Below, piece after piece: positions 33,438 through 41,410 of a DNA stretch of 64,000 nucleotides. Made by a program: the position numbers and the translations under genes. Position 1 is the first letter of the stretch. Each line of letters starts with the position of its first letter. Source of the stretch: an uncultured Novosphingobium sp. GTDB lineage: Bacteria > Pseudomonadota > Alphaproteobacteria > Sphingomonadales > Sphingomonadaceae. Location: assembly GCA_946886075.1 (NCBI GenBank), contig CAMPHR010000012.1, positions 17,314 to 81,313 of the forward strand, given 5' to 3'. Below the pieces are notes generated by a model. The model was not told the origin of the DNA, made no database searches, and saw only the letters and a list, made by a program, of their open reading frames with translations.

Positions 33438-34673
33438 TCAGACCGGGCGAGGTACGCCTTCCCTCGCCAGGGTGCAAAGGAGCAGCGCCGTCAGCGCCGC
33501 TCGCTCACCCAGGCTAGGCACGATCAGATATTCATCGGGCGAGTGGATTGATCCGCCGCGCGCGCCCATCGTATCCACCACCGGAACGCCGCACGCCGCG
33601 ATGTTATTGCCGTCGCACACCCCGCCCGTATCGCGCCAGCCGATCTGCTGTGAGAGCCGCCGCCCGCAATCGCTGACCATATTCAGCAAGGCGAGCGATT
33701 GCGGGTCGAGCATCTTGGGCGGCCGTCCAAAGCCGCCATGGACATGGATCATCACCTCACGGGCTTGCGCCACCGTCGCCAGGATCGCCTGCATCGCGCC
33801 CTCGGCAATCTTTTGACGATCGACCGACACGGGTCGCATGTTGACGCGCAATATGGCTTGGTCGGGCACGACATTATTGGGCCCACCACCGTCGATCCTC
33901 GCTGGATTGACCGAAAGACCCTCACCCGCGAGTTGCTCCAGCCGCAAGGCAATATCGGCAGCGGCCAGCATTGCGTTGCGCCCGTCCTGGGGATTGCGCC
34001 CGGCATGGGCGCTGCGTCCTGTGACGATGATCGAGAAATTGCCACTTCCCGGCCGCGCGCCTGCCAGCGTGCCATCGGGCAACGCGGAAGGTTCATAGGT
34101 GAAGGCGGCTTGCTTACCATTCGCCGCCTCCCGCAACAGTGACGCGGAGCCAGGCGAGCCGATCTCCTCATCGCTGTTCAGCACGACCTGATAACCGATC
34201 CGCGCGGCAAGTGGAGATCCCTCGAACGCGCGCAGTGCCGCCAGCATCACCGCTATTCCGCCCTTCATGTCGGCGACGCCGGGGCCGTTCAGCAGATCAC
34301 CATCAATGCTACAATGCTGAAAGCTGCTGTCCGCCGGAAATACGGTATCCATATGGCCCGTAAACAGCAGTTGCAGCGGCGCATCCGGACGGACGGTCAG
34401 CAGAATATTGTCGCCCAGCGATAGGCTGTCCTCCCGCCCATCCGCCGCGATCGACGTCACCGCTGCTGCTGGCCGCCGTTCCATGTCGCCGGGCAGCACG
34501 GAAAAGGCGTCCGAAAGCAGCGACCCCATCGCCGACAGACCGGGCAGGTTGCGCGAGCCACTGTTCACAGCCGACCATTGTAGCACCTGCTCCAGCATCG
34601 GCGCTGCCGCGGCAGCCTCCACCACCGATCGGTCAGGGCCGATGTCGTCGCTCAAGAAATGCTTGTCCGTCAT
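33438..34673 (-). CDS. M20 family metallopeptidase/hydrolase
   Basis: 411 residues from ATG 34673, which overlaps the stop of a 32-codon ORF in ATGA. The protein has the M20 two-metal site: His107 and Asp109 in GHMDTVF, bridging Asp135 in GVADMKGG, Glu169-Glu170 in NSDEEIGS, Glu194 in YEPSAL, and a C-terminal His in RGGSIHSPDEY. A dimerisation domain (RSAHAGRNPQDGRNA) is inserted. It resembles glutamate carboxypeptidase (CPG2)/acetylornithine deacetylase-like members that cleave N-acyl or peptide bonds of amino acids. It is probably co-transcribed with the upstream 2-oxoadipate dioxygenase-like gene, which suggests release of an amino acid (perhaps lysine- or aromatic-derived) feeding the same route. 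No signal peptide, so cytoplasmic. Confidence 0.85.
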   Translation of the reverse strand: MTDKHFLSDDIGPDRSVVEAAAAAPMLEQVLQWSAVNSGSRNLPGLSAMGSLLSDAFSVLPGDMERRPAAAVTSIAADGREDSLSLGDNILLTVRPDAPLQLLFTGHMDTVFPADSSFQHCSIDGDLLNGPGVADMKGGIAVMLAALRAFEGSPLAARIGYQVVLNSDEEIGSPGSASLLREAANGKQAAFTYEPSALPDGTLAGARPGSGNFSIIVTGRSAHAGRNPQDGRNAMLAAADIALRLEQLAGEGLSVNPARIDGGGPNNVVPDQAILRVNMRPVSVDRQKIAEGAMQAILATVAQAREVMIHVHGGFGRPPKMLDPQSLALLNMVSDCGRRLSQQIGWRDTGGVCDGNNIAACGVPVVDTMGARGGSIHSPDEYLIVPSLGERAALTALLLCTLAREGVPRPV

Positions 34674-34768
34674 GTCAGGCCCGGAACCGCCAATTCTCGC
34701 AGCAGCGTAGCTTCGAAACTGGCGGCGGGATAGGCGCAATAATCGACGGCCCGCTGCGCCACGCTCAT
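34670..34768 (-). CDS. Small ORF of 32 codons coupled at both ends
   Basis: An ATG at 34768 overlaps the TGA of the DUF1338 gene (ATGA), and its own TGA at 34670-34672 overlaps the ATG of the M20 gene (ATGA again). The product starts MSVAQRAVDYCAYPAASFEA and has 32 residues, with no signal peptide or membrane helix. Double 4-base overlap is the pattern of real genes in this strain's operons, so it may be a translated coupling peptide or the remnant of a deleted gene. I do not recognise the sequence. Confidence 0.45.
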   Translation of the reverse strand: MSVAQRAVDYCAYPAASFEATLLRELAVPGLT

Positions 34769-35784
34769 TGCTTGGTCATATGGAAAATGCCGGTGGCGTT
34801 CCCGCTGTCGAAGGACAGGTCAAGTTTTCCGGTGGCGGGGTCTACATCCCGGCTGATGAATTCGTAGAAGGAGCCCGGCACCGTCATGAGGCACGTACCA
34901 CCTGCCTCGATTACGAACTCCCGCTCCACCATGTCAGCGCGAAAGGCGGTCTGCCGGACGCGACCGCTACGGGACAATTCTACCTTGTCCTTCATCGGAT
35001 GTCCCAATGCCTTCAGCTCTTCCGCCAAGGCGACGACATCGGGCACGCGGTCGGTCGCGTGGTTGAAGGCGTTACCCTCCGTCGCGGTCCAGGCGGCCTC
35101 GGCCGATGCGCTACGCAGGGCTTCATAATCGGCCACCGTGCAGAGGGCATGATGACGGCCGAAGGCTGCGACGAGCGTGGGCAGCGTCGTGCGGGCAACG
35201 TCGAACGGGATGGGCTGTCCCGTCGCGAGTTGATCGAGCGCCGCTTTGGACTGATCGTCCAACGGGTCCTGAGAGTTGCCGAACACACGATCGGCCACCC
35301 TGCCGAACGCCGGGTCGAACTGGTCCACATGCAATTCGCTGACGAAGAATTGCGGGATGGTTTCCGGGAAGTCGCGATGGCAGTAGGCGCGGCCTGTCAT
35401 GCGCAGCGCCGGGAGCGGATAGGTCGCCGCATCTTCATAGCCCAGTGGCTCTAATATACGCCGGAACGCCAGTTCGCCGCGCGGCAATGCCCCGCAATTC
35501 CCATTGACGAGGGCGACGGTGCGGATCGCGCCATGATCGAAACACAAGCGGCGGCCGCTTGCGACGGCATCCGCCGCATAGCTGGCCGCGCTCGGCACCC
35601 GGTCGAGCAATCCGGCGAACAGCAGCATGTTCATCGCCGCTGCCATTTGCGCGCGCGTGACGCTCGAATAGTCCTCGCTTCCGGTGGGGAGCATGGGCGC
35701 TAGCATGGCGGCGATCCGGGCGCCCCTGTCCTCGCCGAGGATCGTCGTGACCAGCCTCACCACCGTTTCATTTTCGATCGTCAT
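34765..35784 (-). CDS. 2-oxoadipate dioxygenase/decarboxylase family protein (DUF1338/HglS-like)
   Basis: 339 residues from ATG 35784 (GGGGTAG upstream). The family core is clear: FDHGAIRTVALV with His84, LEPLGYEDAATYPLPALRMTGRAYCH, FFVSELHVDQF, FNHATDRVPDV with a second metal histidine, and VREFVIEAGG-like VEREFVIEAGGTCLM near the end. HglS enzymes are Fe(II)-dependent and turn 2-oxoadipate into D-2-hydroxyglutarate in lysine breakdown. This protein is clearly shorter than the characterised HglS (about 460 residues), so it may be a sister clade with another 2-oxo acid substrate. It is divergent from hpd, another 2-oxo-acid-dependent dioxygenase-fold enzyme of amino acid catabolism. Confidence 0.75.
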   Translation of the reverse strand: MTIENETVVRLVTTILGEDRGARIAAMLAPMLPTGSEDYSSVTRAQMAAAMNMLLFAGLLDRVPSAASYAADAVASGRRLCFDHGAIRTVALVNGNCGALPRGELAFRRILEPLGYEDAATYPLPALRMTGRAYCHRDFPETIPQFFVSELHVDQFDPAFGRVADRVFGNSQDPLDDQSKAALDQLATGQPIPFDVARTTLPTLVAAFGRHHALCTVADYEALRSASAEAAWTATEGNAFNHATDRVPDVVALAEELKALGHPMKDKVELSRSGRVRQTAFRADMVEREFVIEAGGTCLMTVPGSFYEFISRDVDPATGKLDLSFDSGNATGIFHMTKQ

Positions 35785-35928
35785 CGCACTACCCCGTCGC
35801 AGATGGAAATGCCGGTAATGAATCATACAATTAAACGCCCGAATCAGACAGGCGCCGCTGCCCTGTATTTCATTTGTGACAATGCAAAGTGCGACGACCC
35901 GGTGGCGACCGTCACATCGGCAACAAAT

Positions 35929-35941
35929 ATCTGCAGCAGAT
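35929..35941. promoter_or_regulatory. Short inverted repeat in the hpd divergent promoter
   Basis: ATCTG-CAG-CAGAT is a 13-bp dyad flanked by AT-rich bases (AACAAAT before, AAATT after), about 100 bases upstream of hpd in the 256-bp gap shared with the DUF1338 gene. Its size and AT-rich context would suit an Lrp/AsnC-type site, but this is a guess. Confidence 0.3.
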
Positions 35942-36040
35942 AAATTCAGTCGCCCATGCTAATATCGGATCACCAGATAGGGAAGTGACGTGCCGATGCT
36001 TTGAGCGCCGCGCAACATCGGCTTTGCGGGACATACGCGC

Positions 36041-37132
36041 ATGACTGACTTCGATAATCCCATCGGCCTGGACGGCTTTGAGTTTGTGGAGTTCAGCGCT
36101 CCAGCGAAGGGTCTGCTGGAACCTGTGTTCACCGCGATGGGCTTTGCCATGATCGCGCGCCACAGGTCGAAAGACGTGCAGCTTTGGCGACAGGGCGGCA
36201 TCAATCTGATCGCAAATTACGAACCACGCAGCCCCGCTGCCTATTTTGCCGCCGAACATGGTCCGTCCGCCTGCGGCATGGGGTGGCGCGTCAAGGATGC
36301 GGCGAAGGCCTACGCCATGGCCCTGGAGCGCGGCGCGGAGCCAGTGGAAGTGCGCACAGGCCCCATGGAATTGCGCCTGCCCGCCGTGCGCGGTATCGGC
36401 GGATCGATCATCTACCTCATCGACCGCTATGAGGGCGAGGACGGCGCGCTGTCCATCTACGACATCGATTTCGTCTATGAGCCGGGTGTGGAGCGGCATC
36501 CGGTCGGTGCTGGCTTCAGGATCATCGATCACCTGACGCACAATGTCTATGGCGGCCGCATGGCGCATTGGGCGGGCTTTTACGAGCGCGTCTTCGGCTT
36601 CCGGGAAATCCGCTATTTCGACATCAAGGGCGAATATACCGGCCTCACCAGCCGCGCGATGACAGCCCCGGACGGGAAAATCCGCATTCCCCTCAATGAA
36701 GAGGGCAAGACCGGCGGCGGCCAGATCGACGAGTTCCTGCGCGCCTATAATGGCGAGGGCATCCAGCATATCGCACTGCTGTGTGATGACCTTATCGCCG
36801 CATGCGATCGGCTGAAAGCGATGGGCACACCGCTGATGGCTGCGCCGCCCGCGACCTATTATGAGATGCTGGATGAGCGCCTTCCCGGCCATGGCGAGCC
36901 GGTGGATCAGTTGCAGGCGCGCGGCATATTGCTCGACGGATCGACGGAAGCGGGCGACCCGCGCCTGCTGCTCCAGATCTTCGCGCAACCCACGATCGGC
37001 CCGGTGTTCTTCGAATTCATCCAGCGCAAGAAGGATGAGGGCTTTGGCGAGGGCAATTTCACCGCCTTGTTCCAAAGCATCGAACGTGATCAGATGCGGC
37101 GGGGCGCGCTGAATGTGGAGCAATCGGCATGA
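36041..37132 (+). CDS. hpd: 4-hydroxyphenylpyruvate dioxygenase
   Basis: 363 residues, full length. Two vicinal-oxygen-chelate domains are present. The C-terminal one holds the iron ligands His164 ([14 protein letters not shown]), His243 ([11 protein letters not shown]) and Glu325 ([10 protein letters not shown]), with spacing of 79 and 82 residues as in known enzymes. It converts 4-hydroxyphenylpyruvate to homogentisate in tyrosine and phenylalanine degradation. It overlaps the following VOC gene by 4 bases (ATGA), and that gene overlaps the fumarylacetoacetase-like gene. Homogentisate dioxygenase (hmgA) and a classical maleylacetoacetate isomerase are not in the window. The promoter lies in the gap with the divergent DUF1338 gene. 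Confidence 0.95.
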   Translation: MTDFDNPIGLDGFEFVEFSAPAKGLLEPVFTAMGFAMIARHRSKDVQLWRQGGINLIANYEPRSPAAYFAAEHGPSACGMGWRVKDAAKAYAMALERGAEPVEVRTGPMELRLPAVRGIGGSIIYLIDRYEGEDGALSIYDIDFVYEPGVERHPVGAGFRIIDHLTHNVYGGRMAHWAGFYERVFGFREIRYFDIKGEYTGLTSRAMTAPDGKIRIPLNEEGKTGGGQIDEFLRAYNGEGIQHIALLCDDLIAACDRLKAMGTPLMAAPPATYYEMLDERLPGHGEPVDQLQARGILLDGSTEAGDPRLLLQIFAQPTIGPVFFEFIQRKKDEGFGEGNFTALFQSIERDQMRRGALNVEQSA

Positions 37133-37671
37133 CCGCACCCGTTCTGAAACGCATCCATCATGTCGCCTATCGCTGCATCGACGCAGAGGAGACGGTGGAC
37201 TGGTACGCGCGCATGCTCGGAATGAGCTTCATCACCGCTTTTGCCGAGGACAAGGTGCCTTCGACCGGCGAGGACGATCCCTATATGCACGTCTTCCTCG
37301 ACTGCGGCGGCGGCAATGTGCTGGCCTTTTTCGAACTGCCGACCCAGCCTGCGATGGGCCGCGACATGAATACACCCGCATGGGTCCAGCATATCGCCTT
37401 CGAAGTGGAGGATGAAGCCGCGCTGGTCGCTGCAAAGGCGCATCTGGAGGGACAGGGCGTCGATATACTCGGACCAACGTGGCACGGGGTTTTCAAGTCG
37501 ATCTACTTCTTTGACCCCAATGGCCATCGCATCGAACTGGCCTGCAACATCGGCACAGCTGAACAATATGCGGAACTGAAGCGCGTCGCCCCGCTGATGC
37601 TGGAGGAATGGAGCCGCACCAAGCGAGCGCCCCGCCATGCGCAGTGGCTGCATGAGGAGCCCGAGGCGTGA
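37129..37671 (+). CDS. VOC (glyoxalase-fold) family metalloenzyme in the tyrosine degradation operon
   Basis: 180 residues, coupled by ATGA/GTGA overlaps to hpd before it and the fumarylacetoacetase-like gene after it. A single glyoxalase module gives two half-sites: [16 protein letters not shown] at the start, [22 protein letters not shown] and GHRIELACN near residue 147. This supplies the His/Glu/His/Glu metal set of glyoxalase I or methylmalonyl-CoA epimerase. It lacks the second module of ring-cleaving dioxygenases. Its position between the enzymes that make homogentisate and hydrolyse fumarylacetoacetate suggests a step in that route. An isomerase replacing maleylacetoacetate isomerase is one idea, unproven. 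Confidence 0.8.
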   Translation: MTAPVLKRIHHVAYRCIDAEETVDWYARMLGMSFITAFAEDKVPSTGEDDPYMHVFLDCGGGNVLAFFELPTQPAMGRDMNTPAWVQHIAFEVEDEAALVAAKAHLEGQGVDILGPTWHGVFKSIYFFDPNGHRIELACNIGTAEQYAELKRVAPLMLEEWSRTKRAPRHAQWLHEEPEA

Positions 37672-38699
37672 AGCTCGCCAGCCTCAAGGGCGGCCGCGAC
37701 GGCCGCCTTGTTGTCGTGTCGCGCGACCTGTCCTCCTATGCCGACGCGCGGGCGATCGCCCCGACACTGCAGGCCGCGCTGGACGATTGGGCGGCGATCG
37801 CACCCCGGCTGGAGGCGCTCGCCCGCGACCTTGAAAGCGGCGCGGTGGAAGGCCAGCCTTTCAGCGAGGCGGAGGCGGCCGCACCCCTGCCCCGTGCCTA
37901 TCAATGGGCGGACGGGTCAGCTTATGTGAACCATGTCGCATTGGTACGGCAGGCGCGTGGAGCGGAACTGCCCGACAGCTTCTGGCATGATCCGCTGGTC
38001 TATCAGGGCGGGTCGGACAGCTTCCTGGGCTGCCGCGACGCGATTTCGCTCGCCGACGAGGCGTGGGGCTGCGACATGGAGGCGGAGGTCGTCGTCGTCA
38101 CCGATGACGTGCCGCAAGGCGTCGGCGCGGAGGAAGCGCGCGGCCTCATTCGGCTGGTTGGGCTGGTGAACGACATGTCGTTGCGCAACCTCATTCCAGG
38201 CGAACTGGCCAAGGGCTTCGGCTTCTACCAATCGAAACCCGCAAGCACATTGTCGCCGGTTTTCGTGACGCCCGATATTTTGGGTGCGCGATGGCGCGAT
38301 GGGAAGCTACACGGCACGCTGAAGGTGGACCTGAACGGCCAGCCTTTTGGCCGGGCGGATGCGGGTGTCGACATGACCTTCGATTTCGGCATGCTGATCG
38401 CGCATCTCGCCAAGACGCGGTCGCTCATCGCCGGGACGATCGTGGGATCAGGCACCGTGTCCAACCGCGATGCGGACGGCGGCCCCGGGCGACCCGCTGC
38501 CGACGGTGGCCTTGGCTATAGCTGTATCGCCGAAGCCCGCATGGTCCAGACGATCCTGCAAGGGGAGCCTCACACGCCCTTCCTGCGATGGGGCGACAGG
38601 GTGCGGATCTGGATGGAGGATGATGCGGGCGCGGCGATCTTCGGAACAATAGACCAGCAGGTGGCGCAACCGTCGCCCGGCGCCACCCGCCAGCGATGA
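37668..38699 (+). CDS. Fumarylacetoacetate hydrolase family protein
   Basis: 343 residues from GTG 37668 (GTGA overlap with the previous stop). The FAH C-terminal domain is present: PLVYQGGSDSFLGCRDAISL, the metal-binding acidic set around ADEAWGCDMEAEVVVV, VGLVNDMSLRN, YQSKPASTLSPVFVTPD, and TIVGSGTVSNRDADGG. This two-domain bacterial form (about 330-345 residues) is the usual fumarylacetoacetase of aromatic amino acid catabolism in alphaproteobacteria, splitting fumarylacetoacetate into fumarate and acetoacetate. The operon context with hpd supports that role. Related enzymes hydrolyse other acylpyruvates, so the substrate is inferred. A GC hairpin lies 23 bases after the stop. Confidence 0.87.
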   Translation: MKLASLKGGRDGRLVVVSRDLSSYADARAIAPTLQAALDDWAAIAPRLEALARDLESGAVEGQPFSEAEAAAPLPRAYQWADGSAYVNHVALVRQARGAELPDSFWHDPLVYQGGSDSFLGCRDAISLADEAWGCDMEAEVVVVTDDVPQGVGAEEARGLIRLVGLVNDMSLRNLIPGELAKGFGFYQSKPASTLSPVFVTPDILGARWRDGKLHGTLKVDLNGQPFGRADAGVDMTFDFGMLIAHLAKTRSLIAGTIVGSGTVSNRDADGGPGRPAADGGLGYSCIAEARMVQTILQGEPHTPFLRWGDRVRIWMEDDAGAAIFGTIDQQVAQPSPGATRQR

Positions 38700-38721
38700 G
38701 TTGATAGATGTGACGGTAGCG

Positions 38722-38744
38722 GCAGGGAGAAGCTTCCTCCCTGC
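38722..38744 (+). terminator. Hairpin after the hpd-VOC-FAH operon
   Basis: GCAGGGAG (38722-38729) and CTCCCTGC (38737-38744) form a perfect 8-bp stem with a 7-base loop, 23 bases after the stop codon. No T-tract follows, so efficiency is uncertain. Confidence 0.45.
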
Positions 38745-38828
38745 GGGCTCTAGGGCAAAGCACCGTCGAGCCCCCTCGCCATGCTCGCTTGGCGTCTTAG
38801 CACCGGCTGATGCCCGGTCTTCTCCGCC

Positions 38829-38932
38829 AGAGCGCGCTGCGTTAAATCTGACGCAGGTTGCGCGCTCTAGCTGTTTGTCGTCGCATCGTTTTTGCGGAAA
38901 ACGGGTCCCCACTTTTCCGCGCGATGCTCTAG
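38829..38932. repeat. Intergenic repeat with two hairpins (REP-like, alphaproteobacterial)
   Basis: Two adjacent stem-loops: AGAGCGCGCTGCGT with ACGCAGGTTGCGCGCTCT, and GCATCG..GCGGAAAA with TTTTCCGC..CGATGC. The block TTTTTGCGGAAAACGGGTCC, then CCACTTTTCCGC, is a widespread dispersed repeat form in sphingomonads and rhizobia as I recall it. It separates the end of the tyrosine operon from the convergent serine hydrolase gene. The final CTAG of the repeat supplies the TAG stop of that gene. Confidence 0.7.
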
Positions 38933-40167
38933 TCCAATATCGCTTTCGGCCCGGCAGGCCACAGGCCGAGGTCGCTATAGACTGCGGCGACAGGGTCTTC
39001 GCGGAAGGTCAGGTTGATCTCCGGCGGGAAATATTGCGTCATCAGCACCACATGCAGCCGATGGATCGGATCAACCCACATGCCAGTCCCCGCAGCGCCA
39101 CCCCAGCCGAACAGACCCGGAGGCGTCCGTGACGCTGACATATTGACTTGCATCGCCGCGCCAAAGCCGACTTCGGTCAGCACATTTCCGTAGAATTGGG
39201 CATTCAGCCCGGCGGGCAAGAGGTTGGAGCGCGCCAGACGGACTGTTTCGGGCTTCAGCAATCTGGTGCCGCGATATTCCCCTTCGTTCGCGAGCATCGC
39301 CGTGAACCGCGCATAATCCCGGGCGGTCGAGACCAGTCCACCACCGCCTGAAAGAAGCGCGGGCCGGGCGTAAGCGCTGTCGGCCGGACCATCGGCCAGA
39401 CGCCAGGTTCCGTCCTCACCACGCTCATGCAGATTGACCAGCCGGTCGAGCTTTTCAGCAGGCACGACAAAGCTGGTATCGGCCATGCCAAGCGGGCCCA
39501 GGATGCGCTCGTCAAAAAATGTGTCGAGGCCTCGCCCCGAAACCCGCTCGACAAGAGCACCGAGCACGTCGATCGAAAGGCTATATTCGAACATTTCGCC
39601 CGGATCACGAGCAAGCGGCAGGGTGCCAAGCAGCTCGACCATATGCGCCAGGTCGCGTGGATCTTCCCCCGCGCCGTCGCGATGCGCCTCGATCCGGTCA
39701 CCGGGCATGAGGCCAAGCTCGCGATAACGCGCGGCAAGGGCGGAAAATTGCTGGCCGTAGCTGAAGCCTGCAGAGTGCGTCAGCAGATCACGGACCACCG
39801 GCTGTCGCTTGGCCGGGCGCACGGCATCGCCCTCTTCCGAAACCAGCACGTCGAGCTTCGCCAGTTCCGGCAGCAATTCACCAATAGGTTGATCAAGACC
39901 GATCAGCCCCTCTTCCACCAACATCATCGTCGCAACGCCGGTGATCGGTTTCGTCTGCGAATAGATGCGGTGCAAGCTGTCGGGCTGCACGGGCCGCCCA
40001 CTTCCGAAGCCGGTTTCACCAACGGAGATGAAGCAAGGCTCTTCGTCACCGACCGCCACGGCGAGCACGGCGCCCGCGATATCGCCCTGCCCCACATGAC
40101 GTTCAAAAAGGCCTGCCACTTCGCGGAAGCTGGCCGGGTCAAAGCGGCTTGATGATCCCTTGTTCAC
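38929..40167 (-). CDS. Serine hydrolase of the class C beta-lactamase/esterase family
   Basis: 412 residues from GTG 40167 (AAGGAG upstream). Active-site elements: SxxK at Ser70-Lys73 (IYSQTKPITG), a YSLS tyrosine motif at Tyr195 (MFEYSLSIDVLG), and GWGGAAGTGMWVDP near residue 350 in the place of the KTG box. LLTHSAGFSYG and DRLVNLHERG are also typical. This pattern fits EstB/LovD-type esterases and transesterases more than true beta-lactamases. No signal peptide is present, so it is cytoplasmic. It is monocistronic, convergent to the tyrosine operon, and its stop codon lies in the repeat at 38829-38932. The substrate is unknown. Confidence 0.85.
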   Translation of the reverse strand: MNKGSSSRFDPASFREVAGLFERHVGQGDIAGAVLAVAVGDEEPCFISVGETGFGSGRPVQPDSLHRIYSQTKPITGVATMMLVEEGLIGLDQPIGELLPELAKLDVLVSEEGDAVRPAKRQPVVRDLLTHSAGFSYGQQFSALAARYRELGLMPGDRIEAHRDGAGEDPRDLAHMVELLGTLPLARDPGEMFEYSLSIDVLGALVERVSGRGLDTFFDERILGPLGMADTSFVVPAEKLDRLVNLHERGEDGTWRLADGPADSAYARPALLSGGGGLVSTARDYARFTAMLANEGEYRGTRLLKPETVRLARSNLLPAGLNAQFYGNVLTEVGFGAAMQVNMSASRTPPGLFGWGGAAGTGMWVDPIHRLHVVLMTQYFPPEINLTFREDPVAAVYSDLGLWPAGPKAILD

Positions 40168-40491
40168 GTCTCACTCCTTGAGCCTGAGCTGTTGTATATG
40201 CCTGCGTGTCCCGGCGCTTCAACTCCAGCGTGGCATGCTGGAAGGGCATGCGGCCGTCGCTGCGCTGGCGCTGACTGATCGGGAAGAGCGTCTCCAAAAA
40301 ATTGTCTCTCGTCAACATTATGGAGAGGTCGGATGCTAAATATTATCGCTGTGGCGATCCGCAGACGCGGATGACGGGTGCTTCCTTGCCGAAAATGTTC
40401 CGGATAGTGGCTTATTGGCTCTGCTAATCTGCTGTGGTCCAATCTGCCGAACGCGGCCCGCATGTCTCGTCGCCAGTGCGACGTGCGCTCT
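40168..40491. other. Intergenic region, nothing clear
   Basis: 324 bp between the serine hydrolase start and the end of the unknown winged-helix-like gene. Reading frames here are short and uneven, and no conserved protein, RNA or strong palindrome is visible. Confidence 0.4.
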
Positions 40492-41091
40492 TCAAAGGCC
40501 AAGCTCGCCTTGGCGAGGCCGCGCAGGCGTTGGGATCGGGGCGGGTGGAAGTGGCTGGGGCACTGGCCCGGTGGCTGGCGCTACGAGGATACGGGCCAGG
40601 CCGGTGAGGGTATAGACAGCCTGCCGCTGGGCACCGCGATTATGGTGATCGACGCGGTATCCCTGATAATGGCGGCGGAGCAGGCCTGCCGCCACCATTT
40701 CCGACACGGCGCGGCTGAGGTTGGTCTTGCCGGAGGCGCGCACGCGCAGCTTCACTTCCTCTTCGATCGCAAGGCTGGCGGCATCCGCGTCAGCGGGCAG
40801 ACGCCCCTCCCCCGCAAGCTCTGCCTTTACACGCGCGGCAAGGGCCAAACGCCGGGGGTCGCGACCTCCCATCGGGGTCAAGGCATCGCACAACCAATCG
40901 CGAAGAGGCTCCGGCCGACCATCCTTGGCCACCATCGGCCCTGCGCTTCCGTCCGGCCGCGCGACTTCCGCGATCAGGGTCAGCAGCATGAACGCATAGC
41001 GCGGCCGCGTGCTTGCATGCGCAAGCCGGTCGAGCAGCGCGGACAAATCACCGCTGGACGAAGAAGAGTGCCTGATCGAACCGTGAAACAT
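40492..41091 (-). CDS. Unknown protein with a likely C-terminal winged-helix domain
   Basis: 199 residues. The middle and C-terminal parts read like a helix-turn-helix with a wing: ASLAIEEEVKLRVRASGKTN, then LSRAVSEMVAAGLLRRHYQGYRVDH and RQAVYTLTGLARILV. The N-terminal 60 residues (ALLDRLAHASTRPRYAFMLLTLIAEVA) look helical, and the last 30 are Pro-rich and probably disordered. I do not recognise a named family. The codon use and clean frame support a real gene. An array of TGTCA-type inverted repeats lies 67-120 bases upstream and could be its own operator, making it a candidate autoregulated DNA-binding protein. Confidence 0.6.
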   Translation of the reverse strand: MFHGSIRHSSSSSGDLSALLDRLAHASTRPRYAFMLLTLIAEVARPDGSAGPMVAKDGRPEPLRDWLCDALTPMGGRDPRRLALAARVKAELAGEGRLPADADAASLAIEEEVKLRVRASGKTNLSRAVSEMVAAGLLRRHYQGYRVDHHNRGAQRQAVYTLTGLARILVAPATGPVPQPLPPAPIPTPARPRQGELGL

Positions 41092-41157
41092 AACGGGGAT
41101 GAATCAAGCACAGGTAGAGGCCAATGTGAATCCCTTGCGGCGTGATTTGGTCGCTTT

Positions 41158-41210
41158 TGTCACGGGTGACACTTTGCCTGAGGGTAAAGTGTCATTGTTG
41201 GCACTTTAGA
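41158..41210. promoter_or_regulatory. Cluster of TGTCA/TGACA inverted repeats
   Basis: TGTCA-CGGG-TGACA (41158-41171) shares its right arm with a perfect dyad TGACACTTT (41167-41175) / AAAGTGTCA (41186-41194). A third half-like copy, GGCACTTTAG, follows at 41201-41210. The cluster is in the upstream region of the unknown winged-helix-like gene on the minus strand. Such overlapping dyads usually mean cooperative repressor binding. Confidence 0.5.
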
Positions 41211-41352
41211 TGATGCCGCGAAATCAAGGGTTTGATGGTGGCGTGGTTGGCAGAAGCACGGGCCGGTTGCTTCAAGGGGCGGGTCAGGCAGCCATAGTGG
41301 TTCTCCAATAGCGGCGGCGGCGTGGCCGCACCTGCTTCCGACCATTGCGCAA

Positions 41353-41389
41353 CAAAAAGCCCGCTGCTTTGTGGGCAGCGGGCTTTTTG
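41353..41389 (-). terminator. Bidirectional intrinsic terminator after pntB
   Basis: CAAAAAGCCCGCTGC (41353-41367) and GCAGCGGGCTTTTTG (41375-41389) are exact complements around a 7-base loop. T-runs lie on both strands, 22 bases after the pntB stop. A strong terminator. Confidence 0.92.
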
Positions 41390-41410
41390 TGTCTGGTGTT
41401 GTGCGGGTGG

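Noticed and set aside
38929..40167. True class C beta-lactamase
   Set aside because: No signal peptide, the tyrosine motif is YSLS rather than YxN, and GWGG replaces the KTG box, which fits esterase-type relatives instead.
40168..40502. 112-codon minus-strand frame overlapping the serine hydrolase start
   Set aside because: No ribosome site, poor codon use and no conserved feature; it overlaps both flanking genes out of frame.
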